From: Humimonas sp964465015
GTDB taxonomy: Bacteria; Gemmatimonadota; Gemmatimonadetes; Palauibacterales; Palauibacteraceae
NCBI GenBank assembly: GCA_964465015.1
Contig: CAYXHP010000091.1
Location: forward strand, 15,808-79,807
DNA: 64,000 nucleotides
Direction of reading: 5' to 3'
Below the pieces are notes generated by a model. It did not search any database and was not told where the DNA came from. It saw only the letters and a program-made list of their open reading frames with translations. Numbering within the stretch: position 1 is the stretch's first letter; each line of letters starts with the position of its first letter. Positions 7,938 to 16,006 of the stretch are shown piece by piece. The position numbers and the translations under genes were made by a program.

Positions 7938-8134
7938 GCCCGCGGAAGCGACCCGCAGGGGGTGGCACTGAATCTGGCACTGAATGGATGCCTGAAGTTC
8001 GGTAGGGGTCAGGGGGGCAGGGTACCGAACTTCGCCCTACTTGAGCGGATTCCCTACCGAACTTCCGGCATTTCGGGACGTTCTGGAGCCGCCTTCGGAT
8101 CCGGAGGCTGAGGGTTCGACTCCTTCCGGGCGCG
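7938..8134 (+). repeat. 197-bp direct repeat, copy A, ending in a tRNA-Arg 3' half
   Basis: It aligns without gaps to 9165-9361, with about 16 differences by eye (roughly 92% identical). The first 155 bp are unique to the pair. The last 42 bp (8093-8134) match the tRNA from anticodon loop to 3' end, with two differences. It contains 14-bp inverted arms at 7994-8007 and 8052-8065, and a third related copy at 8023-8032. It behaves like the right attachment site of unit 1. Confidence 0.85.
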
Positions 8135-8311
8135 TTGCAACGACTTATTACTGCAGCGCTCTGCGATGGTGCCAGCGTTGGCGCCGAGTTGGCGGCAACT
8201 CCTGAAGGGGAGAGTCGGTCTTTCGCCTTCCCCGCGCTTGCCAGATCGATCACGTCCCCCGGCTCGAACCGCACCCCGCCGAACTCGATCCGATGGAACG
8301 CATGTTGGAAG
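8135..8311 (+). other. non-coding leader of the second tRNA-linked unit
   Basis: No gene can be supported here. A 17-nt stretch at 8235-8251 recurs with one mismatch at 9439-9455, at a similar distance after the other tRNA fragment. On the minus strand the region lies just downstream of the DUF6090-like gene. Confidence 0.45.
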
Positions 8312-9040
8312 TCAGTGATCGTTCAGTTCTTCGTCGATCAGGCGAAGGATCGAGTCGATCAGCGGAGCGACCTGCGAGAGTCTCCGGGATGCGACCCCCA
8401 GCCGCAGCCAGCGCTCGGCCACCATGTCCTCGAACGCAGGGTCGGCGAGAACGCTCTTCCATTGACTCGGATGCGGAGAGGGACCAAACGGTATCGTGGC
8501 ATACAGTCCAGCGACGCCCTTACGGAGTCGGTCCACCCGGGGTACTCGGCCTTCTAGGAAGGGCTGTGTGCGTTGCTCCCAGGTGCTCCATGCCTGCTGG
8601 TCCGCGTGCCGGACAAGCTCGAGCTGGGAAGCGTACTGGGCGAGCATCATGCGCAGACTGTCGGAGCGAATCAGCTGCGTACCGCCCGACGAGACCAGGT
8701 CATCGTAGACGGCCCTGGCAGGGTCGAAGTCGATCTGCAGCGAGAGGCCCGACGACCACAACAACAGGGAGTCATCCGGCGCTCTGGGCGCTCCCTGGAC
8801 TTGCGCGATCAACGCCTCGGCCACATGCCTTGCCCACGTTCGTCGGACTTTCTGACTTTCAAGGGAGTCCCGAGCCAGCGAGAATTCTCGCTGCAGCGCG
8901 TACAGATACTGCCTCTCCTGGTGCCTCGACTGGACGCTGGCCCACCAGGCGTTGAGGCCAAAGGCCAACAGGATGGACGTGACGACGACCGCGCCCTCGA
9001 TCAGCGCGGCTCGCCACGGGATCTTGGCATCACCCAACAT
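8312..9040 (-). CDS. DUF6090-like single-pass membrane protein, cargo of unit 2
   Basis: This 242-residue protein is read opposite to the tRNA. The start MLGDAKIPWRAALIEG was chosen because GAGGGGGA lies about 8 nt upstream; an in-frame ATG 24 bp further upstream lacks such a site. A single transmembrane helix (about residues 13-33, AVVVTSILLAFGLNAWW) is followed by a long alpha-helical region with repeated Glu/Arg/Gln patterns, probably coiled. The N-terminal layout resembles DUF6090-type proteins, whose function is unknown. It is the only cargo of the second unit. Codon use is less GC-biased than in the housekeeping genes nearby. Confidence 0.65.
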   Translation of the reverse strand: MLGDAKIPWRAALIEGAVVVTSILLAFGLNAWWASVQSRHQERQYLYALQREFSLARDSLESQKVRRTWARHVAEALIAQVQGAPRAPDDSLLLWSSGLSLQIDFDPARAVYDDLVSSGGTQLIRSDSLRMMLAQYASQLELVRHADQQAWSTWEQRTQPFLEGRVPRVDRLRKGVAGLYATIPFGPSPHPSQWKSVLADPAFEDMVAERWLRLGVASRRLSQVAPLIDSILRLIDEELNDH

Positions 9041-9164
9041 GGTCGAATCCCCCTCAGATGCCACTCTAATCCATCCTGGAGCTGCCCAAGCTCACGGGCA
9101 TCGTCACGGGCTCGCCCTCCGCACCCGCTTTCGGCGAGGAGGGGCACGAGCAAGGTCCACTACG

Positions 9165-9361
9165 GCCCGCGGAAGCGACCCGCCAGGGGTGGCACCGAAT
9201 CTGGTACTGAATGAATGCCCGAACCTCGGTAGGGGTCAAGGGGGCAGGATACCGAACTTCGCCCTACCTGAGCGGAATCCCTACCGAACTTCCGGCATTT
9301 CGGGGGGTTCTGGAGCCGCCTTCGGATCCGGAGGCTGTGGGTTCGACTCCGTCCGGGCGCG
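9165..9361 (+). repeat. 197-bp direct repeat, copy B, ending in a tRNA-Arg 3' half
   Basis: Partner of 7938-8134. The tRNA-derived part is 9320-9361 and differs from the intact tRNA at two T-arm positions, so it could not form the same T stem. The left inverted arm is degraded (two changes), while the right arm at 9279-9292 is intact. This suggests that copy B is the older or more relaxed copy, or that only the right arm is needed. Confidence 0.85.
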
Positions 9362-9703
9362 CTGGATGCGTGGCGGGCAGGACCCCGCCCGTATTCGGCG
9401 AGACCTGCGATCGGCCGGCCCAGTGCTCTACCCCGCCCCGCTTGCCGGATCGATCCTCAGCCGTGTTCGCAAGAGCTGCGAGGTCCCTCGGCCACGGTCG
9501 TCCTGGGCTCACGTTACCCCGTGACCGGAAGCTTTCCGACGACGCGTTCTGCGGTCTGGGCCTGGGCGGTGGGCCGTCAGATGACCTCGTCCCCACCGGT
9601 CCTTGACCCGGGCTTGACCCGTCGCCGACAAGCTGAACGCGAGGGGTCGTCCGGCTGGCGTCCGCAGCCGGAATCCATCGAGCTCGAGACGGGGGAGGGT
9701 GAC
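9362..9703 (+). other. intergenic region between the tRNA array and the glycine-zipper-type gene
   Basis: No gene is supported in these 342 bp. Two identical 9-bp direct repeats, CTTGACCCG at 9602-9610 and 9613-9621, lie 11 bp apart (one helical turn), 80-100 bp upstream of the next start. They could be a regulator site or part of a promoter, but no matching -10 box was found. Confidence 0.4.
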
Positions 9704-10288
9704 ATGACCAGGCTGTCCGCGGGGGCGATCGGCTGGACGCTGGTCCTGGGAGGCTGGTTGCTGGCGGCGGGAGGCGCGGCGCGGGCCACCGCCCAGGAGC
9801 CGGTCTCGAGACTGGAACGAGGAGACCGCGTCCGCGTGCGTGCCCCTTCGTGGTACCTGCCCCGAGCCACGGCGACCGTGATCGGCCAGGACCGGGACGG
9901 GCTCATGCTGCGGATGGACGGACTCACGGGGCCGCGCACGATTCCCTACCGTGACATCGCGGCGCTCGAGGTCCAGCGCGGCCGGCACTCGGCCGTCGGG
10001 CACGCGGCGGTGATCGGCGCTCTCATCGGAGGCCTCGGCCTGGGGGTGACGGCGGCGATCGCCTCCGCGACCTGCGAAGGGTGGGGCTGCCTGGGCCTCG
10101 GATGGCCCACGGTAGCCGTCAGCACCGGCGTGGGCGCGCTCGTGGGAGGCGGGCTCGGCGCCGCGGTCGGGAGCGCGTACCGGAGAGACGTGTGGCACGC
10201 GGTCCGGCTCCCGGGCCGTGCACCCTCGTCGGGGCTCGGACTCCGCGTCGGTCCCGCGACGACGCTCGGCTGGTCGATCCGGTTCTAG
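9704..10288 (+). CDS. exported glycine-zipper-type membrane protein
   Basis: This 194-residue protein has a signal peptide (apolar GWTLVLGGWLLAAGGAA, cleavage near ATAQ). A small beta-rich domain follows, GDRVRVRAPSWYLPRATATVIGQ, that looks like an SH3/KOW-like fold. Two Gly/Ala-rich apolar segments come next (AVIGALIGGLGLGVTAAIA and STGVGALVGGGLGAAVGSAY). This arrangement is common in small Gemmatimonadota envelope proteins of unknown function. GGGGGAGGG precedes ATG 9704. It converges with the aminotransferase-type gene, with only 66 bp between the two stops. Confidence 0.65.
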   Translation: MTRLSAGAIGWTLVLGGWLLAAGGAARATAQEPVSRLERGDRVRVRAPSWYLPRATATVIGQDRDGLMLRMDGLTGPRTIPYRDIAALEVQRGRHSAVGHAAVIGALIGGLGLGVTAAIASATCEGWGCLGLGWPTVAVSTGVGALVGGGLGAAVGSAYRRDVWHAVRLPGRAPSSGLGLRVGPATTLGWSIRF

Positions 10289-10354
10289 TCGGCCGGACGC
10301 CGAGCACCCGGTGTGAACGCCGACCGTTCGGGAGTGGCGGTGGCGATCGACCGT

Positions 10355-11779
10355 TCAGCCTCCGCGCGTCTCCGCGATCTCGAGCACCCCCTCGACGAGG
10401 CGGTCCGTCTCCTCCGCGGTCGTGTAGCACGCGCAGCCGGCGCGCACGAGACCGGGACCCGTCATGCCCAGCCGCTCGATCACGGTGGAGGCGTAAAAGT
10501 CCCCGTGAGAGCAGTAGACCCCATGCTCGCCCGCCAGGCGGCGCGCCACTTCCCGGGCCTCCAGTCCCTCCACCGCGAAGGCGAGGGTCGGCGTGCGCGG
10601 CTCGCCGGGCGGAGGGCCGTAGAGGCGGACGGCCGGGTGACCGTCGAGCCCCTCCCACAGGGCGGCGAACAGGCTCTCGCCGCGCGCGTGGAGTCCCTCG
10701 AAGGTCCGGCGCAGGGCGGCCCGCCGCGCGCTCTCGGGACCTCTGAAGCGTTCTCCGGAGCTCTCCGTCGGCCTCCGCACGTGTCCGCCGCCCTCCTCGG
10801 GGAGCCCGTTGGCGCTCCAGCCGGGCACCCGGGGGATCCGGGCGCCTGCGTCCGCATCGAGGTCCCTCCAGCCCGCCAGCGAGGCCAGGAAGTCCACCGC
10901 CGCCCTGACGCCCGCGATCCCCTCGTGGTTCAGCGTGCCGGTCTCCAGCCGCTCCGGAGAGGCATCGGGGGCCGGGAGCAGCCGGGGGATGTCCAGCGCC
11001 TCGACCAGATCTCGCCGACCGTACAGGACGCCGGCGTGCGGTCCGTAGAACTTGTAGGGCGAGCACACCAGGAAGTCGAAGCCGGGGTCGGCGACGTCGA
11101 CGAGCTCATGGGCGGCCGAGTGCACCGCGTCCGCGAACAGGAGAGCGTCGGTCCGGCTCCGGGCCAGGTCGGCGATGCGCGGCAGGTCGTTTACGGTCCC
11201 GAGAGCGTTGGACGCGATTCCGACCGCCACGACCCCGGTGCGCGGAGACAGGAGGGATTCGAGGGCTCCGTAGTCGAGCGTTCCCCGGTCGGGGATCAGA
11301 GGCACCGTGTGAACGACGAGACCCCGGTCCCGGGCCATCTCCCGCCACGGGTCCACGTTGGCGTGGTGATCCAGCTCGGTCACCACGATCTCCGCGTCGG
11401 GGGCGAGCCCGCGGCCGATCGCGCGGGAGACGTGGAAGGTGAGCGTGGTCATGTTGGCGCCGAATGCCACCTCGTCCGGCGCGCAGCCCAGGAAGTCCGC
11501 CATGGCGCGCCGCGCCCCGTCGAGGATCGCGTCGGTCTCGACGCTGGTCGGGTAGGCCCAGCCGGCGTTCGCGTTGTGGTGGAGGAGACAGTCCGACACC
11601 GCGCCGGCCACGGACCGCGGGACCTGCGTGCCGCCGGGGCCGTCGAAATAGGCGACAGGCCGGTCCCCGTGCACGCGCTCCAGCGCCGGGAAGGCCGCGC
11701 GGATGTGTTCGACGGGGACGAGATCCCCGGCGGTCGAGGCCGCCCCTGCCGCTCCGGGTCCGCGCACCTCCTCGCTCAT
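10355..11779 (-). CDS. cysteine desulfurase-like PLP enzyme (aminotransferase class V)
   Basis: This 474-residue protein matches the cysteine-desulfurase-like subfamily. It has AYFDGPGGTQVP near the N-terminus, TELDHHANVDPWR, a PLP Asp in ALLFADAVHSAAHE, and the Schiff-base Lys in CSPYKFYGPHAGVLYG. A Gly/Pro/Arg-rich insertion of ~45 residues separates the large and small domains. Whether it releases sulfur from cysteine or performs another beta/gamma elimination is not clear. No SufU/IscU partner is adjacent. The start (ATG 11779, GAGGAGGAGG upstream) overlaps the stop of the FAH gene by 4 bp, so the two form an operon on the minus strand. Confidence 0.83.
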   Translation of the reverse strand: MSEEVRGPGAAGAASTAGDLVPVEHIRAAFPALERVHGDRPVAYFDGPGGTQVPRSVAGAVSDCLLHHNANAGWAYPTSVETDAILDGARRAMADFLGCAPDEVAFGANMTTLTFHVSRAIGRGLAPDAEIVVTELDHHANVDPWREMARDRGLVVHTVPLIPDRGTLDYGALESLLSPRTGVVAVGIASNALGTVNDLPRIADLARSRTDALLFADAVHSAAHELVDVADPGFDFLVCSPYKFYGPHAGVLYGRRDLVEALDIPRLLPAPDASPERLETGTLNHEGIAGVRAAVDFLASLAGWRDLDADAGARIPRVPGWSANGLPEEGGGHVRRPTESSGERFRGPESARRAALRRTFEGLHARGESLFAALWEGLDGHPAVRLYGPPPGEPRTPTLAFAVEGLEAREVARRLAGEHGVYCSHGDFYASTVIERLGMTGPGLVRAGCACYTTAEETDRLVEGVLEIAETRGG

Positions 11780-12648
11780 GCCTCCTCCTCGTCTACTACC
11801 GGGTTCCGGAGGGCCCCGATCCCCTGGATCTCGACCTCCACGACCTCGCCGGGCACGAGCCAGCGAGGCGGCGTGCGGGCCTTGCCGACGCCCGACGGCG
11901 TCCCGGTGATGATCACGTCGCCCGGCTCCAGCGTGCACACCTCCGAGAGGAGCGAGACGATGCGCGGCACCGTGAACAGCATGTCCGCGGTGTTCCCGTC
12001 CTGGAGGGTCTCGCCGTCCACGCGCGTGGTGATTCGGAGGCCCGCGGCGCCGGGAGGAAGCTCATCGGCCGTCACCAGGGCGGGTCCGAAGCCTCCCGTC
12101 GAGTCGAAGTTCTTCCCCAGCGTCCACTGTCCGGTCCAGTACTGCACGTCGCGCACGGAGGCATCGTCGAAGCACGCGTATCCGGCCACGTGGTCCAGGG
12201 CCCGCTCCTCGGGTACGTGATGCGCGGGCTGACCGATGACGATCGCCAGCTCGCCCTCGTAGTCGAGCTGGGGTGACAGGCGCGGCCGCACGATCGGCTG
12301 GCCGTGGCCGACGAGGGTCGTACGGCTCCGGATGAAGATGGCGGGGTGGGCGGGGGGCTCGTGACCGCTCTCGGCCGCGTGCTCGGCGTAGTTGAGTCCC
12401 AGGCCGAGCACCTTCCCCGGCTCGGGCACGGGCGGGAGGAGCGAGAGGTCCTCCAGCGGCGTGCGCAGGCTCTCCGGGGCGGCCTCCGCCGCGCGCGCGG
12501 CCTCCCGGAGGCTCCCGGGGCCGGCGGCCAGCAGCGCCTTTACGGACGACGGGGGCGCGTCCATCACGGCGGCCAGGTCCACGACGCCGCCCTCGGCGGC
12601 CACGCCGACGGCGGTGGCGCCTTCCCGTTCGAATGTCACGATTCGCAT
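11776..12648 (-). CDS. fumarylacetoacetate hydrolase (FAH) family protein
   Basis: This 290-residue protein has an FAH-family C-terminal domain: GLGLNYAEHAAESG, AIFIRSRTTLVGHG, the metal-binding DYEGELAIVIG, and GDVIITGTPSGVGKARTPPRWL near the end. Members hydrolyse C-C bonds of fumarylacetoacetate or 2-oxo-hept-ene-dioate compounds, or decarboxylate oxaloacetate or acylpyruvates. The ~75-residue N-terminal extension MRIVTFEREG matches the single-chain FAHD/HpcE-like type. The substrate is unknown. It is the first gene of a two-gene unit with the PLP enzyme, a pairing whose purpose is not obvious. Confidence 0.88.
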   Translation of the reverse strand: MRIVTFEREGATAVGVAAEGGVVDLAAVMDAPPSSVKALLAAGPGSLREAARAAEAAPESLRTPLEDLSLLPPVPEPGKVLGLGLNYAEHAAESGHEPPAHPAIFIRSRTTLVGHGQPIVRPRLSPQLDYEGELAIVIGQPAHHVPEERALDHVAGYACFDDASVRDVQYWTGQWTLGKNFDSTGGFGPALVTADELPPGAAGLRITTRVDGETLQDGNTADMLFTVPRIVSLLSEVCTLEPGDVIITGTPSGVGKARTPPRWLVPGEVVEVEIQGIGALRNPVVDEEEA

Positions 12649-12753
12649 GCTGGCTCCACGGAAAAGGTCGAAGGAAGGGCCCCGCGCGGCCGCGGCCGCC
12701 CTCCGGAGCCCGATCGGGACTGGGGCCGCGGGCTGCCGATGGCGTCCGCCACG

Positions 12754-15648
12754 CTACCGCACACGACCGGGCATGCGCTCGGGCCAGCCGCCCCGCACCA
12801 CGAGCCCGGCCTCTCGCGTCAGGCTCCCGGCCCGCAGCACCACGCGGAAGGTGCCGGGACGGGCCCTCCGGAGCGCCGACGGGCTGGTGGGCCCGCCCAT
12901 CTCGCGGGGCCGCGGCTCGCTCCGCTCCAGGTCCCACGTGAGGACGTGGAAACCGGCGGAGCCGGGCACGGTGAGCGTGCGGACGAGGTCGCCCTTCCCG
13001 CCGCCGGCTTCGGACGTATCGGAGCCGGCCGCGGGGGCGCCGGGCCGCCCCGCCGAGTCGGGCGCCGCGCTCGTGGTCGTGTCCTCCGACACGCGCCGGA
13101 TCTCGAGCTTCACGTCCTTCCCCAGATCCGAGCCGAGGTAGTAGGTGAGCGTCGCGGCCGGAGGAGTGGCGCCGGCGTGGAAGAAGGCGTCGCCCTGGGA
13201 GCCGTAGGTGTCGCGCGGCTCGAACTGTCGTGCCGGCGGCGGCTCGAACAGGTCCGCCGAGTCGGTCAGCGTCGCCGGTCTCACCTGCTCGAGCGCCGCC
13301 ACGTCCAGGATGTAGACGCCGCGGCCGAAGGTCCCCACCACGAGCTCCCGCCGGCGCGGCACCACGGCCAGGGCGCGCACCTCCACCCGCGGCAGGTCGC
13401 CCAGCCGCGCCCAGTGTCCCCCGCCACGGATCGTGACGTACACGCCGTCGTGCGTGCCCACGTACAGGAGCTCCGGGTTCACGGGGTCCTGGCGGACCAC
13501 GAAGCTCGAGCCGCCGTCCGGGAGATCTCCCGTGATGGCGGACCAGGTCGATCCGCCATCGGCGGTCCGGTACACGTACGGGCGGTCATCGTCTCTCCTG
13601 TGGCAGTCGTAGGTGACGAACGCGGTCCGCGCCTCGAAGCGGGACGGCTCGATCTCGCTCACCCAGCAGGGCGGCGTGGGCCCGCCGCCCGGGAGTCGAG
13701 CGGTGACGTTGCGCCACGTGCGGCCGGCGTCCGTGCTCACCCACAGGAGCCCATCGTTCGAGCCCGTCCACAGCACCCGGCCATCGAGGGCGGACTCGGC
13801 CACCGAGTGCAGGGAGTGGTAGGAGGTGTGGCCCGAGTCCGGCTCCGGGTGGAACCGGTTGGCCCGGGTCATGTCGGGCCCGAGGATCCGCCAGTCCCGG
13901 CCGCGGTCGCTGAGCTTCAGGAGGTGGTTCGCGCCCATGTAGAGCACGGTCGGATCGTGGCTCGAGATGATGAAGGGCGTGTCCCAGTCCCACCGGAAGG
14001 GATAGCCGCTCTCGGCCCCGGCGTCCTCCGCCTCCGGACGGATCCGGTCGACGTGCCAGTCGTCGACGTCCAGCCGACCGATGCTGCCGAACTGGTACTC
14101 GGCGTAGCGGATCGAGGGGCTGTCCGCGGACACGGCCGAGTGCATCCCGTCGCCGCCGTAGATCGTGTACCAGTCGGCCGTCGTGATGCCGAGCTTCTCC
14201 CGAGTGCGGCTCGGGCCACACCACACGCCGTTGTCCTGGAGGCCGCCGCACACCTGGTAGGGCACCTTGGTGGTGTCCGCATCGATCTCGTAGAACTGGC
14301 TGGCGGGGATGAGGGCGTGGGCCCAGGTCGCGCCGCCGTCATAGCTCTGGTAGGCACCTCCGTCGTTCCCGAGCCACAGGTGCTTCGGATCGTCCGGGTC
14401 GAACCACAGGGCGTGATTGTCCACGTGCACGCGGTCGTAGCGGACCGGCGAGAAGCTCCGGCCTCCATCCGTCGAATGGAAGAGACGCGTGGCGCCGAGG
14501 TAGATGTCGGAGCTGTCGGACGGGTTCACCCAGACTTCGTTGTAGTAGTAGTCGGGGATGGCCGAGAGGTCGTTGATCCGCTCCCAGTGGTCGCCATCGT
14601 CCAGGCTTCGGAACAGGCCGCCGTGCGGGCTCACGTCCGGCTCGGTCGAGCCGTGCGCGACCTGGATGACGGCGTAGACCACGTTGGGGCTGTGGCGGTA
14701 GATCGCGAGACCTGTGCGCCCCAGGGCCTCGGAGGGGAGGCCGTGGTCGTTCCCGGGTGCCGTGAGCCGGGTCCAGCTCGCGCCGCCGTCCCGGGTACGC
14801 CAGATGCCGCTCCCGGTCCCGGCTCCCTCCATCTTCCCGCCGCCCCAGCGCAGCCGGTGCCAGCCGGCCGCGAACAGCTCCTTGGGGTCACGTGGGTTCA
14901 TCTTCAGGTCCACGAAGCCCGTGGTGTCGTCCACGAACAGGACCCTCTTCCAGCTCCGACCCCCGTCGGTGGTCTTGTAGACGCCGCGCTCGGAGTTGGG
15001 GCCCCACAGGTGGCCCAGGGCCGCCACGTACACGACGCCGGTGTCGACGGGGTCGATGACGATGCGGCCGATCTCGCGCGTATCGCGCAGGCCCACGTTC
15101 TTCCACGTCTTCCCGCCGTCCGCGGAGCGGTACACCCCGTCGCCCCACGTCTGGGAGCGAAGCGAGTTCCTCTCTCCGGTGCCGACCCACAACACGCGAG
15201 AGTCCCAGGGCGCCACCGCGAGGTCTCCCACCGACGGGCTCGCCTCGTCGTCGAAGAGGGAGGTCCAGGTGGTCCCCGCATTGATCGACTTCCACACCCC
15301 ACCGGAGGCGGTCCCTACGTACACGGTCCGGTGACCGGCGCTGTCCGGCACCGCGATCGCCGTGACGCGGCCCGAGGGGTTGGCGGGTCCGATGAATCGG
15401 TAGTGGAACGGCTCGAGCAGCTGGGCCGTGAGCTCGTGGTTGGGCGTCGTGTCCGGCGTGGTCCGCTTGCGACCGGGGACTTCCAGGGCCGCGGCCCGCG
15501 GCCCTCCGGGGGCGAGAGGGGCCGCGGCGCCCCCCAGCGACACGGCTCCCGTCGCCAGGAGGAGGTAGACGAGCCGGCGGGCACGCGGGCCGGCTTTCGT
15601 GGCGCTGCAGCGAACGCTGGACTCCACCGGAGGCCCTCCTCGGTTCAT
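12754..15648 (-). CDS. large exported BNR/VPS10-like beta-propeller protein
   Basis: This 964-residue protein begins with an export signal (RRLVYLLLATGAVSLGGAAAPLAP). At least eight Asp-box (BNR) motifs of the S-x-D-x-G-x-T-W type follow: ADGGKTW, TDGGRSW, RDGGASW, DDGDHW, TDGGRSF, YDGGATW, TDAGRTW and ADGGSTW. This fits two stacked beta-propellers of the sortilin/VPS10 or exo-alpha-sialidase-like class, widespread and poorly understood in Gemmatimonadota and Bacteroidota. The C-terminal ~150 residues form a separate beta-sandwich-like domain that may anchor it. The start was set at MNRGG, just before the signal. It is probably periplasmic or surface-exposed. Enzyme activity cannot be claimed from the motifs. 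Confidence 0.82.
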   Translation of the reverse strand: MNRGGPPVESSVRCSATKAGPRARRLVYLLLATGAVSLGGAAAPLAPGGPRAAALEVPGRKRTTPDTTPNHELTAQLLEPFHYRFIGPANPSGRVTAIAVPDSAGHRTVYVGTASGGVWKSINAGTTWTSLFDDEASPSVGDLAVAPWDSRVLWVGTGERNSLRSQTWGDGVYRSADGGKTWKNVGLRDTREIGRIVIDPVDTGVVYVAALGHLWGPNSERGVYKTTDGGRSWKRVLFVDDTTGFVDLKMNPRDPKELFAAGWHRLRWGGGKMEGAGTGSGIWRTRDGGASWTRLTAPGNDHGLPSEALGRTGLAIYRHSPNVVYAVIQVAHGSTEPDVSPHGGLFRSLDDGDHWERINDLSAIPDYYYNEVWVNPSDSSDIYLGATRLFHSTDGGRSFSPVRYDRVHVDNHALWFDPDDPKHLWLGNDGGAYQSYDGGATWAHALIPASQFYEIDADTTKVPYQVCGGLQDNGVWCGPSRTREKLGITTADWYTIYGGDGMHSAVSADSPSIRYAEYQFGSIGRLDVDDWHVDRIRPEAEDAGAESGYPFRWDWDTPFIISSHDPTVLYMGANHLLKLSDRGRDWRILGPDMTRANRFHPEPDSGHTSYHSLHSVAESALDGRVLWTGSNDGLLWVSTDAGRTWRNVTARLPGGGPTPPCWVSEIEPSRFEARTAFVTYDCHRRDDDRPYVYRTADGGSTWSAITGDLPDGGSSFVVRQDPVNPELLYVGTHDGVYVTIRGGGHWARLGDLPRVEVRALAVVPRRRELVVGTFGRGVYILDVAALEQVRPATLTDSADLFEPPPARQFEPRDTYGSQGDAFFHAGATPPAATLTYYLGSDLGKDVKLEIRRVSEDTTTSAAPDSAGRPGAPAAGSDTSEAGGGKGDLVRTLTVPGSAGFHVLTWDLERSEPRPREMGGPTSPSALRRARPGTFRVVLRAGSLTREAGLVVRGGWPERMPGRVR

Positions 15649-16006
15649 CGGTCCGGGGCACCGCGCGGCCCGTCCGCGCGGGCTCGATTCCCGTCTTCCG
15701 CTTCGGCGCCGGCGGCGCCGGGCCGCGGATCGGGGGTGGAACATGCAGCTTCGGCTGGCCCAACGTCCACCGCCCGTCGGGCGCTCCGTGCCTCTCGTCC
15801 TGCAAGCGGAGTGTCGGAATGCAAGGGGCCGTCACGCAACGACTTGCGGTGAGCGGAGCCGGGCGATGTCGTACCTGACTGTGACGGAAGGGCTTAGTCG
15901 ATCGTGTTCCTACCGGCACGGAGGGGTGCGGCTCTTGCCTCCCCGCATCTCGGGCCGGCGGCGTCGCGTCAGGTAGGTCGCGACTCATCCCGACCGGTGG
16001 TGGTGA
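15649..16006. other. divergent intergenic region
   Basis: This 358-bp gap lies between the start of the BNR gene (reading left) and a small gene reading right. It should hold both promoters. No clear -35/-10 pair, hairpin or gene was recognised by eye. Confidence 0.4.

Larger units (their letters stand above)
7027..9361 (+). mobile_element. tRNA-Arg-anchored tandem array of two integrase-free units
   Basis: Two adjacent units follow the tRNA: 7027-8134 (1108 bp) and 8135-9361 (1227 bp). Each has one cargo gene and ends in a 197-bp repeat whose last 42 bp duplicate the tRNA 3' half. A single integration at a tRNA normally leaves one displaced 3' fragment. Two fragments with shared leader sequence suggest two successive integrations, or a duplicated attachment site. 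Neither unit encodes a recombinase, so any mobilisation would have to be in trans. The cargo DNA is visibly less GC-rich than its neighbours. Calling it mobile is inference from this architecture. Confidence 0.6.

Noticed and set aside
7994..8065. Integron-type attC site
   Set aside because: GTTCGGTA/TACCGAAC resemble core sites, but their order is reversed relative to attC, the GTTRRRY/RYYYAAC patterns fail at one or more bases, and no integron integrase was found.
8250..8311. Minus-strand frame reading like a protein fragment after the DUF6090-like stop
   Set aside because: It lacks a start and any family match and soon runs into the repeat; probably chance.
12304..15852. Long + strand frame antisense to the FAH and BNR genes
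   Set aside because: Low-complexity Arg/Gly/Pro/His translation with no motif; the minus-strand genes carry clear family signatures.
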